NCBI RefSeq assembly: GCF_008065375.1
Contig: NZ_VJYI01000018.1
Coordinates: 124,001 to 188,000 of the forward strand
DNA: 64,000 bases
Origin: Nonomuraea sp. SYSU D8015
Lineage (GTDB): Bacteria; Actinomycetota; Actinomycetes; Streptosporangiales; Streptosporangiaceae
Direction: 5' to 3'
A program made the translations under genes and the position numbers. Under the pieces are notes generated by a model. The model was not told where the DNA came from, did not search any database, and worked only from the letters and a program-made list of their open reading frames with translations. The first letter of the stretch is position 1. Every line of letters begins with the position of its first letter. Shown one piece after another: positions 50,397 to 60,823 of this stretch.

Positions 50397-50957
50397 TCAC
50401 CAGCGCGGGGTGTCGACGACGACGCATGGCCCGACCCGGCCGGTGATCAAGGAGGCCGTGAGCGACCACAGCGTTTTCTGCTTCTTCGTCTCGGCGGTCT
50501 CCTCAGCGGTCCCGGCGAACTCCATCACCAACGTCTGGCCCTTTCCGATGCGCCGGGGATCGATGTCCAGCCCGCCGTCGCGCATGCGGGCCACCGCGTC
50601 GGAGCCCGGCCCCATGGCCACCTGGCCGGTGGTCTTCCCTCTGCCGGGCTTGCACTCCTTGCCGGACGGGAGGTACGTGACGTCGGCCGTGACGCCCTCC
50701 TCCCGCAGGTCCCGTTCCAGCTGGTCGGCGTCCTCGAACTCGTTGATCTCCACCCGTACCGTGCCGTCGGCGTTCTTGGTCACGGCGTACGCGGGTGACT
50801 CCGTCCCCGCCAGCGACGGCACCGCGAACGCCGCCGCGGCGGCCAGGGCGGCCACGGCGCCTCCGGCGTACAGCCGGCGGGCGATGCGGCGGCGCCGTAC
50901 GTTGCGGGCCGCGATCTCGGCTTTGAGGTCCATCAGCAGGTGCTCCTCGAATCTCAT
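50397..50957 (-). CDS. Membrane protein partner of ECF sigma factor, anti-sigma-like
   Basis: 186 residues from ATG 50957, overlapping the sigma-factor stop (ATGA). N-terminal cytoplasmic helix MRFEEHLLMDLKAEIAARNV then RRRRIARR, one membrane segment (LYAGGAVAALAAAAAFAVPS), then an extracytoplasmic domain with VRVEINEFEDADQLERDL and TAETKKQKTLWSLTASL. No HxxxCxxC zinc motif, so the regulatory mechanism is uncertain. It follows the same layout as the pair at 14054-15591. Confidence 0.8.
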   Translation of the reverse strand: MRFEEHLLMDLKAEIAARNVRRRRIARRLYAGGAVAALAAAAAFAVPSLAGTESPAYAVTKNADGTVRVEINEFEDADQLERDLREEGVTADVTYLPSGKECKPGRGKTTGQVAMGPGSDAVARMRDGGLDIDPRRIGKGQTLVMEFAGTAEETAETKKQKTLWSLTASLITGRVGPCVVVDTPRW

Positions 50958-51505
50958 CCTGGTGCTCCGTCCATGACGAAAGGCAGGTTCCGCAGTGTCC
51001 GGCGGGCGCGGTGCAGGCGTACCTTGGCGGCCCCCTGCCGGATGCCGAGGGCGAGCGCGGCCTCCGTGACCGTGAGCTGGTCCAGGACGACCAGCTCCAG
51101 TACCGCGCGCTCCCCCTCGGGCAGCTCGGCCATGGCCTCGAAGGCCAGCCTGGCGTGCCGTTCGGCGTCGATGCGCTCCTCGAGCCTGGCGACGTCGTCG
51201 GTGTCCAGCGGGCGTCGCCCGCTCACCCGATCCGTCAACTGGTGCTGCTTGTACGCCCTGCGTCGCTCGGCCGAGATCGTCTTGCGGGCCACGCCGTACA
51301 ACCACGCGATCTCGGTCCCCAACTCGGCCCGATAGGTGTGGGCCGAGTCGAGCACCGCCACGAAGACCTCGGCCACCAGGTCGGCGACGTCGTGCGGGTC
51401 GTCGACGCGACGGGCGAGGAAACGGGTGACCGCATCGACGTGCCGCCGGTAGAAGGCCTCGAAGGCCACAGGATCTGTGGCGATCTTCGCCTGTTTGCGA
51501 CGCAC
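50954..51505 (-). CDS. ECF-type RNA polymerase sigma factor
   Basis: 183 residues. Region 2: FYRRHVDAVTRFLARRVDDP, DLVAEVFVAVLDSAHTY, WLYGVARKTISAERRR; region 4: LPEGERAVLELVVLDQLTVT then LGIRQGAAKVRLHRARRTLR. Cotranscribed with the membrane partner by ATGA overlap. Regulon unknown. Confidence 0.92.
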   Translation of the reverse strand: MRRKQAKIATDPVAFEAFYRRHVDAVTRFLARRVDDPHDVADLVAEVFVAVLDSAHTYRAELGTEIAWLYGVARKTISAERRRAYKQHQLTDRVSGRRPLDTDDVARLEERIDAERHARLAFEAMAELPEGERAVLELVVLDQLTVTEAALALGIRQGAAKVRLHRARRTLRNLPFVMDGAPG

Positions 51506-51613
51506 CGGTCATGCTCCCTTCGTCGATTCGCCCGTGCTTGGTGAGAACCGGCAAAAGGGTTACAGCCGCAGGTCGTGGCGCCTGCTTCTCGGAACGCGCT
51601 TATCCTCGAAGGC

Positions 51614-52249
51614 ATGAGGGCAAGGCCGCTGACACTCATTCAGGACGATCTCGTCGACTATGACACGGCGATGGAGCGCATGACCGACCTCGTCGGGCAG
51701 CGCCAGCGGGACGAGCGGCCCGACACGCTCTGGCTGCTCAGCCACCCGTCCGTCTACACCGTGGGCCGCCGCACGCCGGTGTCCCACCTGCCCGACCCGT
51801 CGCGCGGCATCCCCGTGGTCGAGACGGGCCGCGGCGGCCAGCTCACCTACCACGGGCCGGGGCAGCTCGTCGGCTACCTCATCGTCAAGCTGGACGAGGA
51901 CCAGGGCATCGTCGACTACGTGCGCGAGGTGGAGCTGCGGCTGGTGGAGGCGCTGGGCAAGCTCGGCCTGCCGGCCGAGCGGCGCGACACTCCTCCGGGC
52001 TCCGAGCTGCTCACCGGCGTCTGGACGGTCGAGACCAGGCGCAAGATCGTCTCGATCGGCATGCGGCAGAGCCGGGGCGTCACCAGCCACGGGTTCGCGC
52101 TCAACGTGGACGGCGACCTGTCACCCTGGAACTGGGCGGTCGCCTGCGGGATGCCGGACGTGGACATGACCTCGCTCAAGCGCGAGCTCGGCACCGCTTC
52201 CATGGACGAGGTGCGGACGGTGGTCGCCGCCGCCTTCGAGGCCTCCTGA
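51614..52249 (+). CDS. lipB: Octanoyl-[acyl-carrier protein]:protein N-octanoyltransferase
   Basis: 211 residues from ATG 51614. Transfers octanoate from acyl carrier protein to lipoyl domains. Signature RGGQLTYHGPGQLVGYLIVK, catalytic Lys in RRKIVSIGMRQ, HGFALNVDGDL and catalytic Cys in AVACGMPDVDMTSL. Usually followed by lipA in actinomycetes, but here the next gene is an unrelated frameshifted secreted protein, so lipA is not clustered. Confidence 0.94.
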   Translation: MRARPLTLIQDDLVDYDTAMERMTDLVGQRQRDERPDTLWLLSHPSVYTVGRRTPVSHLPDPSRGIPVVETGRGGQLTYHGPGQLVGYLIVKLDEDQGIVDYVREVELRLVEALGKLGLPAERRDTPPGSELLTGVWTVETRRKIVSIGMRQSRGVTSHGFALNVDGDLSPWNWAVACGMPDVDMTSLKRELGTASMDEVRTVVAAAFEAS

Positions 52250-52324
52250 CGGCACGGGATTCCCCGACCGGCTCACGGGCGATCGCCGGATCCAGTTGGA
52301 TATGGGGGATCATGTCCGCTCGGC

Positions 52325-53368
52325 GTGAGAAGTGGCAGGGTGAGACCTGCCTCGATCGGCACGGTGGCGGTTCGGATCATCGCGGTCATGGCGCTGGCGT
52401 TCGTCGCGGGGCCTGCCGCGGAGGGCACCGTGCCGGCGCCGCCGGCGGACGTCCGGACGCCGAAGTCCGTGCTGGCGCCGCGCGAACCCCCGCCCGGCCT
52501 GCACCTCGAGTCGATCGCCTCTCCAGAGGGCGGCGACGACGTCGTCGTGTACGGCGAGGCCGGCAACGTGCTGCACGGCCGGCTACTGGTCGCCATCAAC
52601 CAGGTCAGCGGCGACTGGGCGGGCTCGTTGCCGGAAGGCGGAAGGAAGCTGGACGGGGGCCGGCCGGGGCGGAGATCGGCGGCACGGGCACCCACCGGTG
52701 GATCGCCTGGCCGGTCCGGCGGCTCGGCGCCGCGGAGCCGGTCTTCTATGGCGTCCTGGGACGCGGGCTGTCGGATCGCGAGCTCATGACGGCCGCCGGC
52801 GAGCTGGACCAGCACGCCAAGCAGCCGACGGTCAACAGCCGCGGCCTGCCACGCGGCCTGCGGCCGCTCGCGTCCGGAGACCTGCTGATGAGCCAGTTCT
52901 GGGCCCTGTCCCTGTCCGGCGGCACGACACTGACCTGGAGCGACCGTCGCGCGGGCGTCTGGCTGAAGCTCACGCTGGCCGGGTACGACCCCCGGACGGA
53001 GGCGCTGGCGGCCGCGCTCGCTCCGGCCGAGGCACGCCGCATGCGAGGCGTGACGGGTGCGGCCGGCATGCCGCCCTTCGCCGATGCGTACGATCGCCCG
53101 CCGGACAAGCTACTCGACCCCGGGTTCCGACTGGCGGCCGCCGGGAGGGCGAAAGGGGCGCCCTGGGCGCTGGGCGTCGCCGAGCGCAATGGTCAGACGA
53201 AGGTGCAGCTGCGGTCCCTGGAAGGAGCGTCGCACTTCGACATGAGCGTCGGCCCTGACGACCTGCGGAAGGAGATGGTTCGTCGCCATGGACGTCGATG
53301 CCTTCGAGGCCACGTTCATCGCCTACGACGTGAAGGGAGATGTTCTGGGTCGGACGCAACCGTTCTGA
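52325..53368 (+). pseudogene. Secreted protein of unknown function, two frameshifts
   Basis: One homologous protein appears split over frames: a signal-peptide part (VRIIAVMALAFVAGPAAEG and ASPEGGDDVVVYGEAGNVLH) in one frame to about 52655, then WIAWPVRRLGAAEPVFYGVL and GTTLTWSDRRAGVWLKLTLA in another, then FVAMDVDAFEATFIAYDVKG back in the first, ending at 53368. Switch points are near 52655 (GC-rich run) and 53285. Reading frame restored by two compensating shifts suggests recent decay or assembly error. Confidence 0.6.
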
Positions 53369-53416
53369 CGCACCGGTGGGTACGGCCCTGCGCGAGCCGT
53401 ACCCACGCTTCGGACG

Positions 53417-54946
53417 TCAGGAGGTCGGGACCTCGTCCACCGTGCGGCGGGGGCCGGTGAACCAGTGCTTGGCCGACAGCGCCCACCACAGGGCGATGCC
53501 GATCAGCACGACGCCGACCGCGATCGGCGCGTAGTTGACCGACGTCCACGTGAAGGCCTCGTTGCCGGGGACGCCGGCCGGGGAGAACGGCATGATGAAG
53601 TAGACCGAGATGATCGCGATCTCGACGACGGCGATCCAGCACAGCACCCGATATTTCCGGCCGAGCGTCCACGGGCCGGGCTCGAACTTGCTGCCCATGC
53701 GCAGACGCAGCCAGATCGGGATGAGGAACGCCAGGTAGAGCCCGATGACCGCGATAGACACGACGGCGAAGAAGGCGACCGGCGTGGCGGACCCGGGCGG
53801 GGCGTACAACGCGGGCAGGGTGATCAGCGCGGCCACCGCGCACCCGCCGAGGATCGCGTTGACCGGGGTGCGGTTGCGGTCGACCTTGGACCACAGCCGC
53901 CAGCCCGGCACGGCGCCGTCACGCGAGAACGCGTACGTCATCCGTGACATCGAGGTCACGCAGCTCATCCCGCAGAAGAACTGCCCGATCGTGGAGATCG
54001 CGAAGATGGCCGTGGCCAGGGGAGACGACAGGGCGGTCTCGAAAATGGCGCCGACGAAGCCGCCCTGCTTGTTGAGCTCCTCCACGTTCGTGGCGGCGAA
54101 CAGGAACGACAGCAGCAGGATCCAGCCGCCGATCGCCGAGTAGAAGATCGACTGCCAGAGGCCGCGCGCCGCCGACTTGGCCGCGCCCTGGGTCTCCTCC
54201 GACACGTGGGCACAGGCGTCGAAGCCGGTGATCGTGTACTGGGTGAGCAGGAAACCGAGCGGCAGCACGTACAGCCAGAAGGTGAGCCCGTCGGAGCCGT
54301 CGCCGAAGCCGGAGTTGTTGTTCGTGCCGAAGAAGACGAAATCGGCCGACTGGTGCTGGCTGGGCGCGAAGACCAGGATGGCGACCACGATCAAGGCGCC
54401 GGCGACGTGCCACCAGACCGAGACGTTCTGCAGCAGCGAGATGAGCCGGTGGCTGTAGATGTTGATCAGGGCGTGCAGGACGAGGATGATCACGAAGAGC
54501 AGGAACGCCTGGGGGAGCGTGGCCTCCCAGGCGCCGCCGGTCAGCCGGTTGAGGGTGATGTTGAGGAACGTCGCGCAACCGTAGTCGACGGACGCGGTGA
54601 CGGCGATGAGGCCGATGAGGTTGAGCCAGCCGGTGAACCAGCCGTGGATCGGCTTGCCCATCTTGGCGGCCCACCAGTAGATGCCGCCCGCCGTCGGGTA
54701 CGCCGACACCAGCTCCGACATGCAGAAGCCGATGATCAGGATGAACAGGGAGATCAGCGGCCAGCCCCACGAGATGGCGATGGGGCCGCCGTTGTTCCAG
54801 GCCTGTCCGAACGTCGTGAAGCAGCCGGCGAGGATCGAGATGATGGAGAAGGAGATGGCGAAGTTCGAGAATCCGCTCCAGGTGCGGGCCAGCTCCTGCT
54901 TGTAGCCGAGCTCGGCGAGTCGCCTGGAATCCTCGTCAATGGTCAT
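53417..54946 (-). CDS. APC-family amino-acid permease
   Basis: 509 residues from ATG 54946, about 12 membrane helices. RTWSGFSNFAISFSIISIL in TM1, MSELVSAYPTAGGIYWWAAK after TM2, FDACAHVSEETQGAAKSAAR in the middle and RMTYAFSRDGAVPGWRLWSK later. Pattern of the actinomycete amino-acid/GABA permease branch. Single gene; substrate not determined. Confidence 0.92.
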   Translation of the reverse strand: MTIDEDSRRLAELGYKQELARTWSGFSNFAISFSIISILAGCFTTFGQAWNNGGPIAISWGWPLISLFILIIGFCMSELVSAYPTAGGIYWWAAKMGKPIHGWFTGWLNLIGLIAVTASVDYGCATFLNITLNRLTGGAWEATLPQAFLLFVIILVLHALINIYSHRLISLLQNVSVWWHVAGALIVVAILVFAPSQHQSADFVFFGTNNNSGFGDGSDGLTFWLYVLPLGFLLTQYTITGFDACAHVSEETQGAAKSAARGLWQSIFYSAIGGWILLLSFLFAATNVEELNKQGGFVGAIFETALSSPLATAIFAISTIGQFFCGMSCVTSMSRMTYAFSRDGAVPGWRLWSKVDRNRTPVNAILGGCAVAALITLPALYAPPGSATPVAFFAVVSIAVIGLYLAFLIPIWLRLRMGSKFEPGPWTLGRKYRVLCWIAVVEIAIISVYFIMPFSPAGVPGNEAFTWTSVNYAPIAVGVVLIGIALWWALSAKHWFTGPRRTVDEVPTS

Positions 54947-55050
54947 GAGGTCTCCCAATGGGGGGCGCGGAGGACGCTCCATTTGGACTACATCTAGACC
55001 ATTTCCACCCAGGCGACAAGGTGTTACAGGTGAGTTTCGCTGTGGTCATG

Positions 55051-55078
55051 AGACCCGTGGCCCGAAGGCCACGGGTCT
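55051..55078. terminator. Perfect 12-bp hairpin terminator
   Basis: AGACCCGTGGCC - CGAA - GGCCACGGGTCT, immediately after the PfpI-like gene on the minus strand and about 105 bp before the APC permease start. Likely ends the PfpI transcript; the stem is perfect with a stable CGAA loop. Confidence 0.8.
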
Positions 55079-55082
55079 GAGG

Positions 55083-55628
55083 TCATGCTCCGAACGCGTC
55101 GGCGGCCGCCTGGCAGAACGCCTTGAGGTCGTCCGGCTTGCGGCTGGTGACGAGCGTGTTCGGCCCGGCCGTGTCCACGACGACCTCCTCGTCGACCCAG
55201 GTGGCGCCGGCGTTGCGCAGGTCGGTCTGGAGGCTGGGCCAGGACGTGAGCGTACGCCCGCGTACCACGTCCGCCTCGACCAGGGTCCAGGGGGCGTGGC
55301 AGATGGCCGCCACCGGTTTGCTCGCGTCGAAGAAGGCGCGGACGAACCGGACGGCTTGCGGCACCGTACGCAGGAAGTCGGGGTTCGCGACGCCCCCGGG
55401 GAGCACCAGGCCGTCGAAGGAAGCCGGGTCGGCGTCGTCAACCGTGTCGTCCACGGCGAACGAGTCGGCCTTGTCCAGGTGGTTGAAGGCCCGGACCTGG
55501 CCCGTGGCGGTGGAGACGAGCCTGGGCGTCCCGCCGGCCTGCTTGACCGCCTTCCACGGCTCGGTGAGCTCCACCTGCTCGACCCCCTCGGGAGCGACCA
55601 GGAACGCGATGGTCTTGCCGTTCAGCAT
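55083..55628 (-). CDS. DJ-1/PfpI (class I glutamine amidotransferase-like) protein
   Basis: 181 residues. IAFLVAPEGVEQVELTEPW at the start and the nucleophile elbow VAAICHAPWTLVEADVVRGR with Cys near residue 110 followed by His, as in PfpI-type proteins. The acid VLPGGVANPDFLR region is conserved. These are stress-related deglycase or hydratase-like proteins; activity of this copy is unknown. Confidence 0.9.
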   Translation of the reverse strand: MLNGKTIAFLVAPEGVEQVELTEPWKAVKQAGGTPRLVSTATGQVRAFNHLDKADSFAVDDTVDDADPASFDGLVLPGGVANPDFLRTVPQAVRFVRAFFDASKPVAAICHAPWTLVEADVVRGRTLTSWPSLQTDLRNAGATWVDEEVVVDTAGPNTLVTSRKPDDLKAFCQAAADAFGA

Positions 55629-55684
55629 GTGAACTCCCTCCCACGTGTTTCCCCCCTCCTATCCGCCGGGGTTCGATGTATGCC

Positions 55685-55876
55685 CTACGCGGTACGGGCG
55701 CTCTTCGGCTCCTCCGGGATGAGGATCCACATGACGACGTAGACGACCCACAGCGGCCCCGGGATGAGGGACAGGAGGAGCCAGAGGATCCGGACGAGGG
55801 TGGGCGGCAGGCCCATCTTGTCCGCGAGGCCCCCGCACACCCCGGCTATGATCCTGTGCTCTCGTGAGCGGTACAT
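55685..55876 (-). CDS. PspC domain protein
   Basis: 63 residues: REHRIIAGVCGGLADKMGLP, then LVRILWLLLSLIPGPLWVVY and a basic tail. Single PspC domain with one or two short membrane stretches. A phage-shock-type membrane-stress factor by family, although stand-alone short PspC proteins of actinomycetes are not well studied. Confidence 0.9.
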   Translation of the reverse strand: MYRSREHRIIAGVCGGLADKMGLPPTLVRILWLLLSLIPGPLWVVYVVMWILIPEEPKSARTA

Positions 55877-55936
55877 GATGTTCCTTCCGTTTTTCGACCT
55901 ACCTCAAAAACGGACAGCCAGGCCGCAGGACTCCCG

Positions 55937-56446
55937 TCAGGAACCCTGAGAAAACCCTGTAAGGGTCAGCCATTCATGTGCCATGCCCAAATGGCGGCTG
56001 GTCAGTCCGTGTGCGGGGTCCACGTGCACGAGCAGGAAATCGTCGAGACCCTGATGCACCCTGAGGTACTCCTCGTCCTGCGCCCACACTTGGTCGTCGA
56101 ACCAGACGAACGGGCGCCGCCCCGCGTACGCCGCCACGTGCGGGGTCTTGAACATCTCGCCGTGCTCGCTCGGGACTTCGGCGGTGCTCACGGGGATGAC
56201 GGGGAGGGACGGGAGGCCGATTCTGGGAGCGATCCAGTCGTTGGCGTGCTGCTCCCAGGTGGTGGCCCAGACCAGCTCGGCGCCGGTCGCCCGGGCGAGG
56301 TCCAGGAGCCGGCGGCCGTGCCTGGGGTTGAGGTGGACGGTGTAGACCTCGCCGCCGATCGTGCACCGGTAACGCCGGTAGTCGGGCGTGGGCCGGCCGA
56401 TGGGATTGAGCACGCCGTCCACGTCGAGCAGCAGCAGAGGCTTCAC
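55937..56446 (-). CDS. HAD-like hydrolase of the RNA-repair-associated type
   Basis: 169 residues from GTG 56446, directly after the AraC stop (TGAGTG), so translationally coupled. Motif I LLLLDVDGVLNPIGRPTP and motif II AELVWATTWEQHANDWIAPR, then PFVWFDDQVWAQDEEYLRVH with motif IV Asp-Asp. This form (LDVDGVLNP, no large cap) belongs to the HAD domain found also in Swiss-army-knife RNA repair proteins. Function unknown. Confidence 0.83.
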   Translation of the reverse strand: MKPLLLLDVDGVLNPIGRPTPDYRRYRCTIGGEVYTVHLNPRHGRRLLDLARATGAELVWATTWEQHANDWIAPRIGLPSLPVIPVSTAEVPSEHGEMFKTPHVAAYAGRRPFVWFDDQVWAQDEEYLRVHQGLDDFLLVHVDPAHGLTSRHLGMAHEWLTLTGFSQGS

Positions 56447-57400
56447 TCAGGGGCCTCCGGTTCCCGCCTCGGTCCGCCGCCAGGCGTCGGCTCCGGCCCG
56501 GTATTCCTGCGGACTGATCCCCCGCACCCGTTTGAAGGCCGCGCTCAGCGCGAACGGGCTGCCGTACCCGACCTTCCTGGCCACCGAGCCGACCGTGGCG
56601 TCGGGCTCGCGCAGCAGGTCGGCGGCCAGCGCGAGGCGCCAGTCGGTGAGGAAGGCCATCGGCGGCTCGCCGACCAGCTCGGTGAAGCGCCGGGCCAGCG
56701 ACGCCCTGGACACCCCCACCTCGGCGGCGAGGGACGCGACGGTCCATGGGTGGGCGGGGTTGTTGTGCAGCATGCGCATGGCCTTGCCGACCACGGGGTC
56801 GCCCATGGCGCGATACCAGGCCGGCGCCTCGTGGGTGGCGAACCACGAGCGCAGCACCGCGATGAGCAGCAGGTCGAGCAGCCGGTCCAGGACCGCCTCC
56901 TGCCCGGGCTCGTCCTTGACGATCTCGGCTCCGAGCAGTGAGATGAGCGGCCCGCCCGGCTGGACGATCAGCGGGGGCAGCGCCTCGAGCAGCCGCCTGC
57001 TGACCTCGCCCTCCATCGAGTACGCCCCGATCAGCATCACGGTCTCCCCGTTGGGGTCATTGCCCCACGACCGCACGCCCAGATCCATGGCCTGGCTGAG
57101 GGACTCGCCGTCGGGCGTGGTGCAGTGCTGGCCGGGGTGGACGACGACCTGCGGCTCGGTGGCGGGGTCATCGGCCACGACGTACGGATCCGGCCCCCGG
57201 TTGATCATCACCTCGCCGGGACGCACGTGTACGGGCTCACCCTTCTCGGGCACCACCCACGCGCCCCCGCGCACCACCGCCGTCAACGCCAGCGGCGACT
57301 CGTCCTGGATGCGTATCGACCAGGGCGAATCCATGATGCAGCGGAGCAGGAAGGCGCCACGGGCGCGCGGCCCGTCGAGCAACGCCGCCAGCTGATCCAT
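56447..57400 (-). CDS. AraC-family regulator with cupin-type sensor domain
   Basis: 317 residues. N-terminal half is a cupin (VVRGGAWVVPEKGEPVHVRP then GEVMINRGPDPYVV); C-terminal half has two helix-turn-helix motifs, AAEVGVSRASLARRFTELVG and VARKVGYGSPFALSAAFKRV, then the AraC tail GISPQEYRAG. It lies divergent from the NmrA-like gene, 75 bp apart, the classical arrangement for an AraC-controlled oxidoreductase. Confidence 0.92.
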   Translation of the reverse strand: MDQLAALLDGPRARGAFLLRCIMDSPWSIRIQDESPLALTAVVRGGAWVVPEKGEPVHVRPGEVMINRGPDPYVVADDPATEPQVVVHPGQHCTTPDGESLSQAMDLGVRSWGNDPNGETVMLIGAYSMEGEVSRRLLEALPPLIVQPGGPLISLLGAEIVKDEPGQEAVLDRLLDLLLIAVLRSWFATHEAPAWYRAMGDPVVGKAMRMLHNNPAHPWTVASLAAEVGVSRASLARRFTELVGEPPMAFLTDWRLALAADLLREPDATVGSVARKVGYGSPFALSAAFKRVRGISPQEYRAGADAWRRTEAGTGGP

Positions 57401-57475
57401 GGCTTAGACGATCGCATATGGGATTGCGCTTCTCAACCATGGAGAGTCTTATGGGTATGGCCGCTTACTAGACCC

Positions 57476-58281
57476 ATGACGATTCTGATTCTGGGCGGCA
57501 CGGGCAAAACCGGCCGCCGCATCGCCGACCGGCTCACCGCTCTCGGACTGCCCGTGCGGATCGGCTCCCGCTCGGCCACGCCGGCCTTCGACTGGGCCGA
57601 CCGCTCCACCTGGCCGGCCGCGCTCGACGGCGTCACGGCCGCCTACATCGCCTACTACCCCGACCTGGCCTTCCCCGGCGCGTACGCCGACGTCAAGGCG
57701 TTCACCGAGCTCGCCGCCCTCTGCGGTGTGCGGAAGCTCGTGCTGCTGTCGGGCCGGGGCGAGGCGGAGGCGCAGGCGTGCGAGGTCCTCGTCCAGGAGT
57801 CGGGTGCGGAGTGGACGATCCTCCGCTGCAGCTGGTTCATGCAGAACTTCAGCGAGGACTTCCTCCTGGGCCCGGTCCGCGAGGGCGTCATCGCGCTGCC
57901 CGCCGCCGACGTCCCCGAGCCGTTCCTGGACGTGGACGACATCGCCGACGTGGCCGCGGCCGCGCTCACCCAGGACGGCCACGCGGGCAAGCTGTACGAG
58001 ATGACGGGGCCGAGGCTGCTGACGTTCGGACAGGTGGCGGAGGAGCTGTCCCGGACGACCGGCAGGCGGATCACGTTCGTCCGGGTCCCGCCGGAGGAGT
58101 ATGTGGCCGAGGCCGTCAAGCACGGGGTGCCCCAGGCGGAGGCGGAGAGCCTGTGCGCGATGTTCACCGAGATCCTGGACGGCCGCAACGCCACCGTGGC
58201 CGACGGCGTCGAGCAGGCGCTCGGCCGCCCCGCCCGCGACTTCACCGACTTCGCCCGGGCCAACGCGCACCTCTGGAAGGC

Positions 58282-58285
<4 letters not shown>
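57476..58285 (+). CDS. NmrA-like/NAD(P)H-binding oxidoreductase
   Basis: 269 residues from ATG 57476. Nucleotide site ILILGGTGKTGRRIADRLTA, then GLPVRIGSRSATPAFDWADR and WTILRCSWFMQNFSEDFLLG. Same family as the gene at 40206 but a different branch. Divergent from the AraC-type regulator, which probably controls it. Its stop shares CTAG (58282-58285) with the convergent ABC ATPase gene. Confidence 0.9.
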
Positions 58286-59045
<760 letters not shown>

Positions 59046-59046
<1 letters not shown>

Positions 59047-59981
59047 CAGACCTCCAGGCAGGCGGCGAACCCGCCCGATACGGCAACGGGCTCCGGCAGC
59101 CGTTCCGTGCACGCGTCCACAGCCTGTGGACACCGGGGCGCGAACGGGCACCCGTCGAACACGTCGTCCAGCGACGGCGGCCGCCCCGGGATGGGACGGA
59201 TCGGCCGCGGATCCCCCAGCTCGGGCGTGCAGCCCAGCAACCCCGCGGTGTACGGGTGCCGCGGGTCCTCGAACAGCTCCTTCGCCGGCCGCGACTCCAC
59301 GACCGTCCCCGCGTACAGCACGTGCACCCGATCGCAGAACGCGGCCGCCAGATGCAGGTCGTGCGTGATGAACAGCATGCCGAGCTCCCGCTCGGCCTGT
59401 ATCCGGCGCAGCAGGGCGATCGTCTCGGCCTGCGTGGTGACGTCGAGCGCGCTGGTCGCCTCGTCGGCCAGCAGCAGCGCGGGGTCGGCGGCCAGCGCGG
59501 CGGCGATGACCACCCGCTGGAGCATGCCGCCGGAGACCTCGTGCGGATACTGTCGCATGATCAGGGCGGGGTCGCGCAGGCCGACCGCCGCCAGCAGCTC
59601 CAAGGCCCGCGCGCGGGCCTTGGCCTTGGGGCGGCCCAGGGTGAGCACCATGCGCTCGGTCAGGAAGTCGCCGATCCTGCGGACCGGGTTGAGCGACGAG
59701 CGCGGGTCCTGGTAGATCATCGACACCTGCGACGCCCGCAGGTCCCTGAGCGCGGCCGGGCCCATGGTGAGCACGTCGGCGCCGGAGACCAGCACCCGCC
59801 CCGACACCTTCGCGCCGTTGGGCAACAGGCGCAGCACCGAGCGGGCGATCGTGGACTTGCCCGAGCCGGACTCGCCGACCAGGCCCACGATCTCGCCCTT
59901 GCCGACGGCGAGCGACACCTCGCGCAGGATCGGCCGCCGGCCGCCCGCCTCGATCGTCAGCCCTTCGACCGAGAGCAGCAT
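59046..59981 (-). CDS. Peptide-type ABC transporter ATP-binding protein (DppD-like), operon 2
   Basis: 311 residues from ATG 59981. Walker A VGESGSGKST, EVSGGMLQRVV in place of the common LSGGQRQR (an M-L variant), Walker B ALLLADEATSALDV, FITHDLHLA, and a C-terminal GCPFAPRCPQAVDACTE region. Function as the paired ATPase for operon 2. Confidence 0.92.
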
Positions 59982-60823
59982 CACGACCCCCTCACGCCCA
60001 TGCGGTCGGCGAGGCGCACGCCGATCACGTTGAACGACACGACCACCAGCGCGATGGCCGCGCCCGGTACCAGCACCGGCAGGAACGCGCCCTGCACGAT
60101 CGCCGGCTGCCCCTCCTTGACCATGAGCCCCCAGTCGGACGACGGCGGCTGCGCGCCGAAGCCGAGGAAGCTCAGCGTGGCCAGGCTCATCAGCCCCTCG
60201 CCGAACAGCACGACCAGATAGCCGACGATCGAGCGCGCCATGTTGGGCACCAGGTGCCGCACGCAGATCGTCCAGCCGCCCATGCCCTGGACGCGGTAGG
60301 CGTCGATGTACGGCTTCGCGCACTCGCCCAGCGCCACGCTCCTGGTGTATTTGGCGATCGTCGGCGCGTAGGCCAGGCCCAGCGCGATGACGGCCGTGGT
60401 CATGCCGTTGCCGAACACGGCCACGATCAGCACCACGAACAGCAGGCCGGGGAAGGCGTACATGACGTCGGTCACCCGGGACACGACGGCGTCCACCCAG
60501 CCTCGGTGCCAGGCGGCCAGCGTGCCGAGCGCCACGCCGAGGACCGAGGCGATGGCCAGCAGCGCCAGCGGGCCGATCAGCGACGTGCGGGCGCCGTACA
60601 GGACTCTGGAGAACAGGTCGCGCCCCGACTGGTCGGCGCCCAGGAGGTTCTCGGGGGACATCGGCGCCAGCGAGGCGGCGAAGTCGACCGCGTCCGGCTC
60701 GTACGGCGCCACCAGCGGGGCGAGCACCGCCGCCGCCACGACCAGCCCCAGGAAGGCGGTGGCGAGGCGATAACCGAAGGGGCTCGCGGCCGCCCGCGGC
60801 GGCAGTGTCGCGACGGCGGTCAT
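59981..60823 (-). CDS. ABC transporter permease (DppC-like), operon 2
   Basis: 280 residues from ATG 60823. N-terminal membrane helix then LLGADQSGRDLFSRVLYGAR, the DppC-type hallmark, and the cytoplasmic loop RVQGMGGWTICVRHLVPN. Six membrane helices. Overlaps its neighbours. Confidence 0.92.
   Translation of the reverse strand: MTAVATLPPRAAASPFGYRLATAFLGLVVAAAVLAPLVAPYEPDAVDFAASLAPMSPENLLGADQSGRDLFSRVLYGARTSLIGPLALLAIASVLGVALGTLAAWHRGWVDAVVSRVTDVMYAFPGLLFVVLIVAVFGNGMTTAVIALGLAYAPTIAKYTRSVALGECAKPYIDAYRVQGMGGWTICVRHLVPNMARSIVGYLVVLFGEGLMSLATLSFLGFGAQPPSSDWGLMVKEGQPAIVQGAFLPVLVPGAAIALVVVSFNVIGVRLADRMGVRGS

Noticed and set aside
52600..53300. Programmed frameshifting in the secreted protein
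   Set aside because: Two shifts in opposite directions with no slippery heptamer or downstream hairpin recognised; decay or sequence error is simpler.
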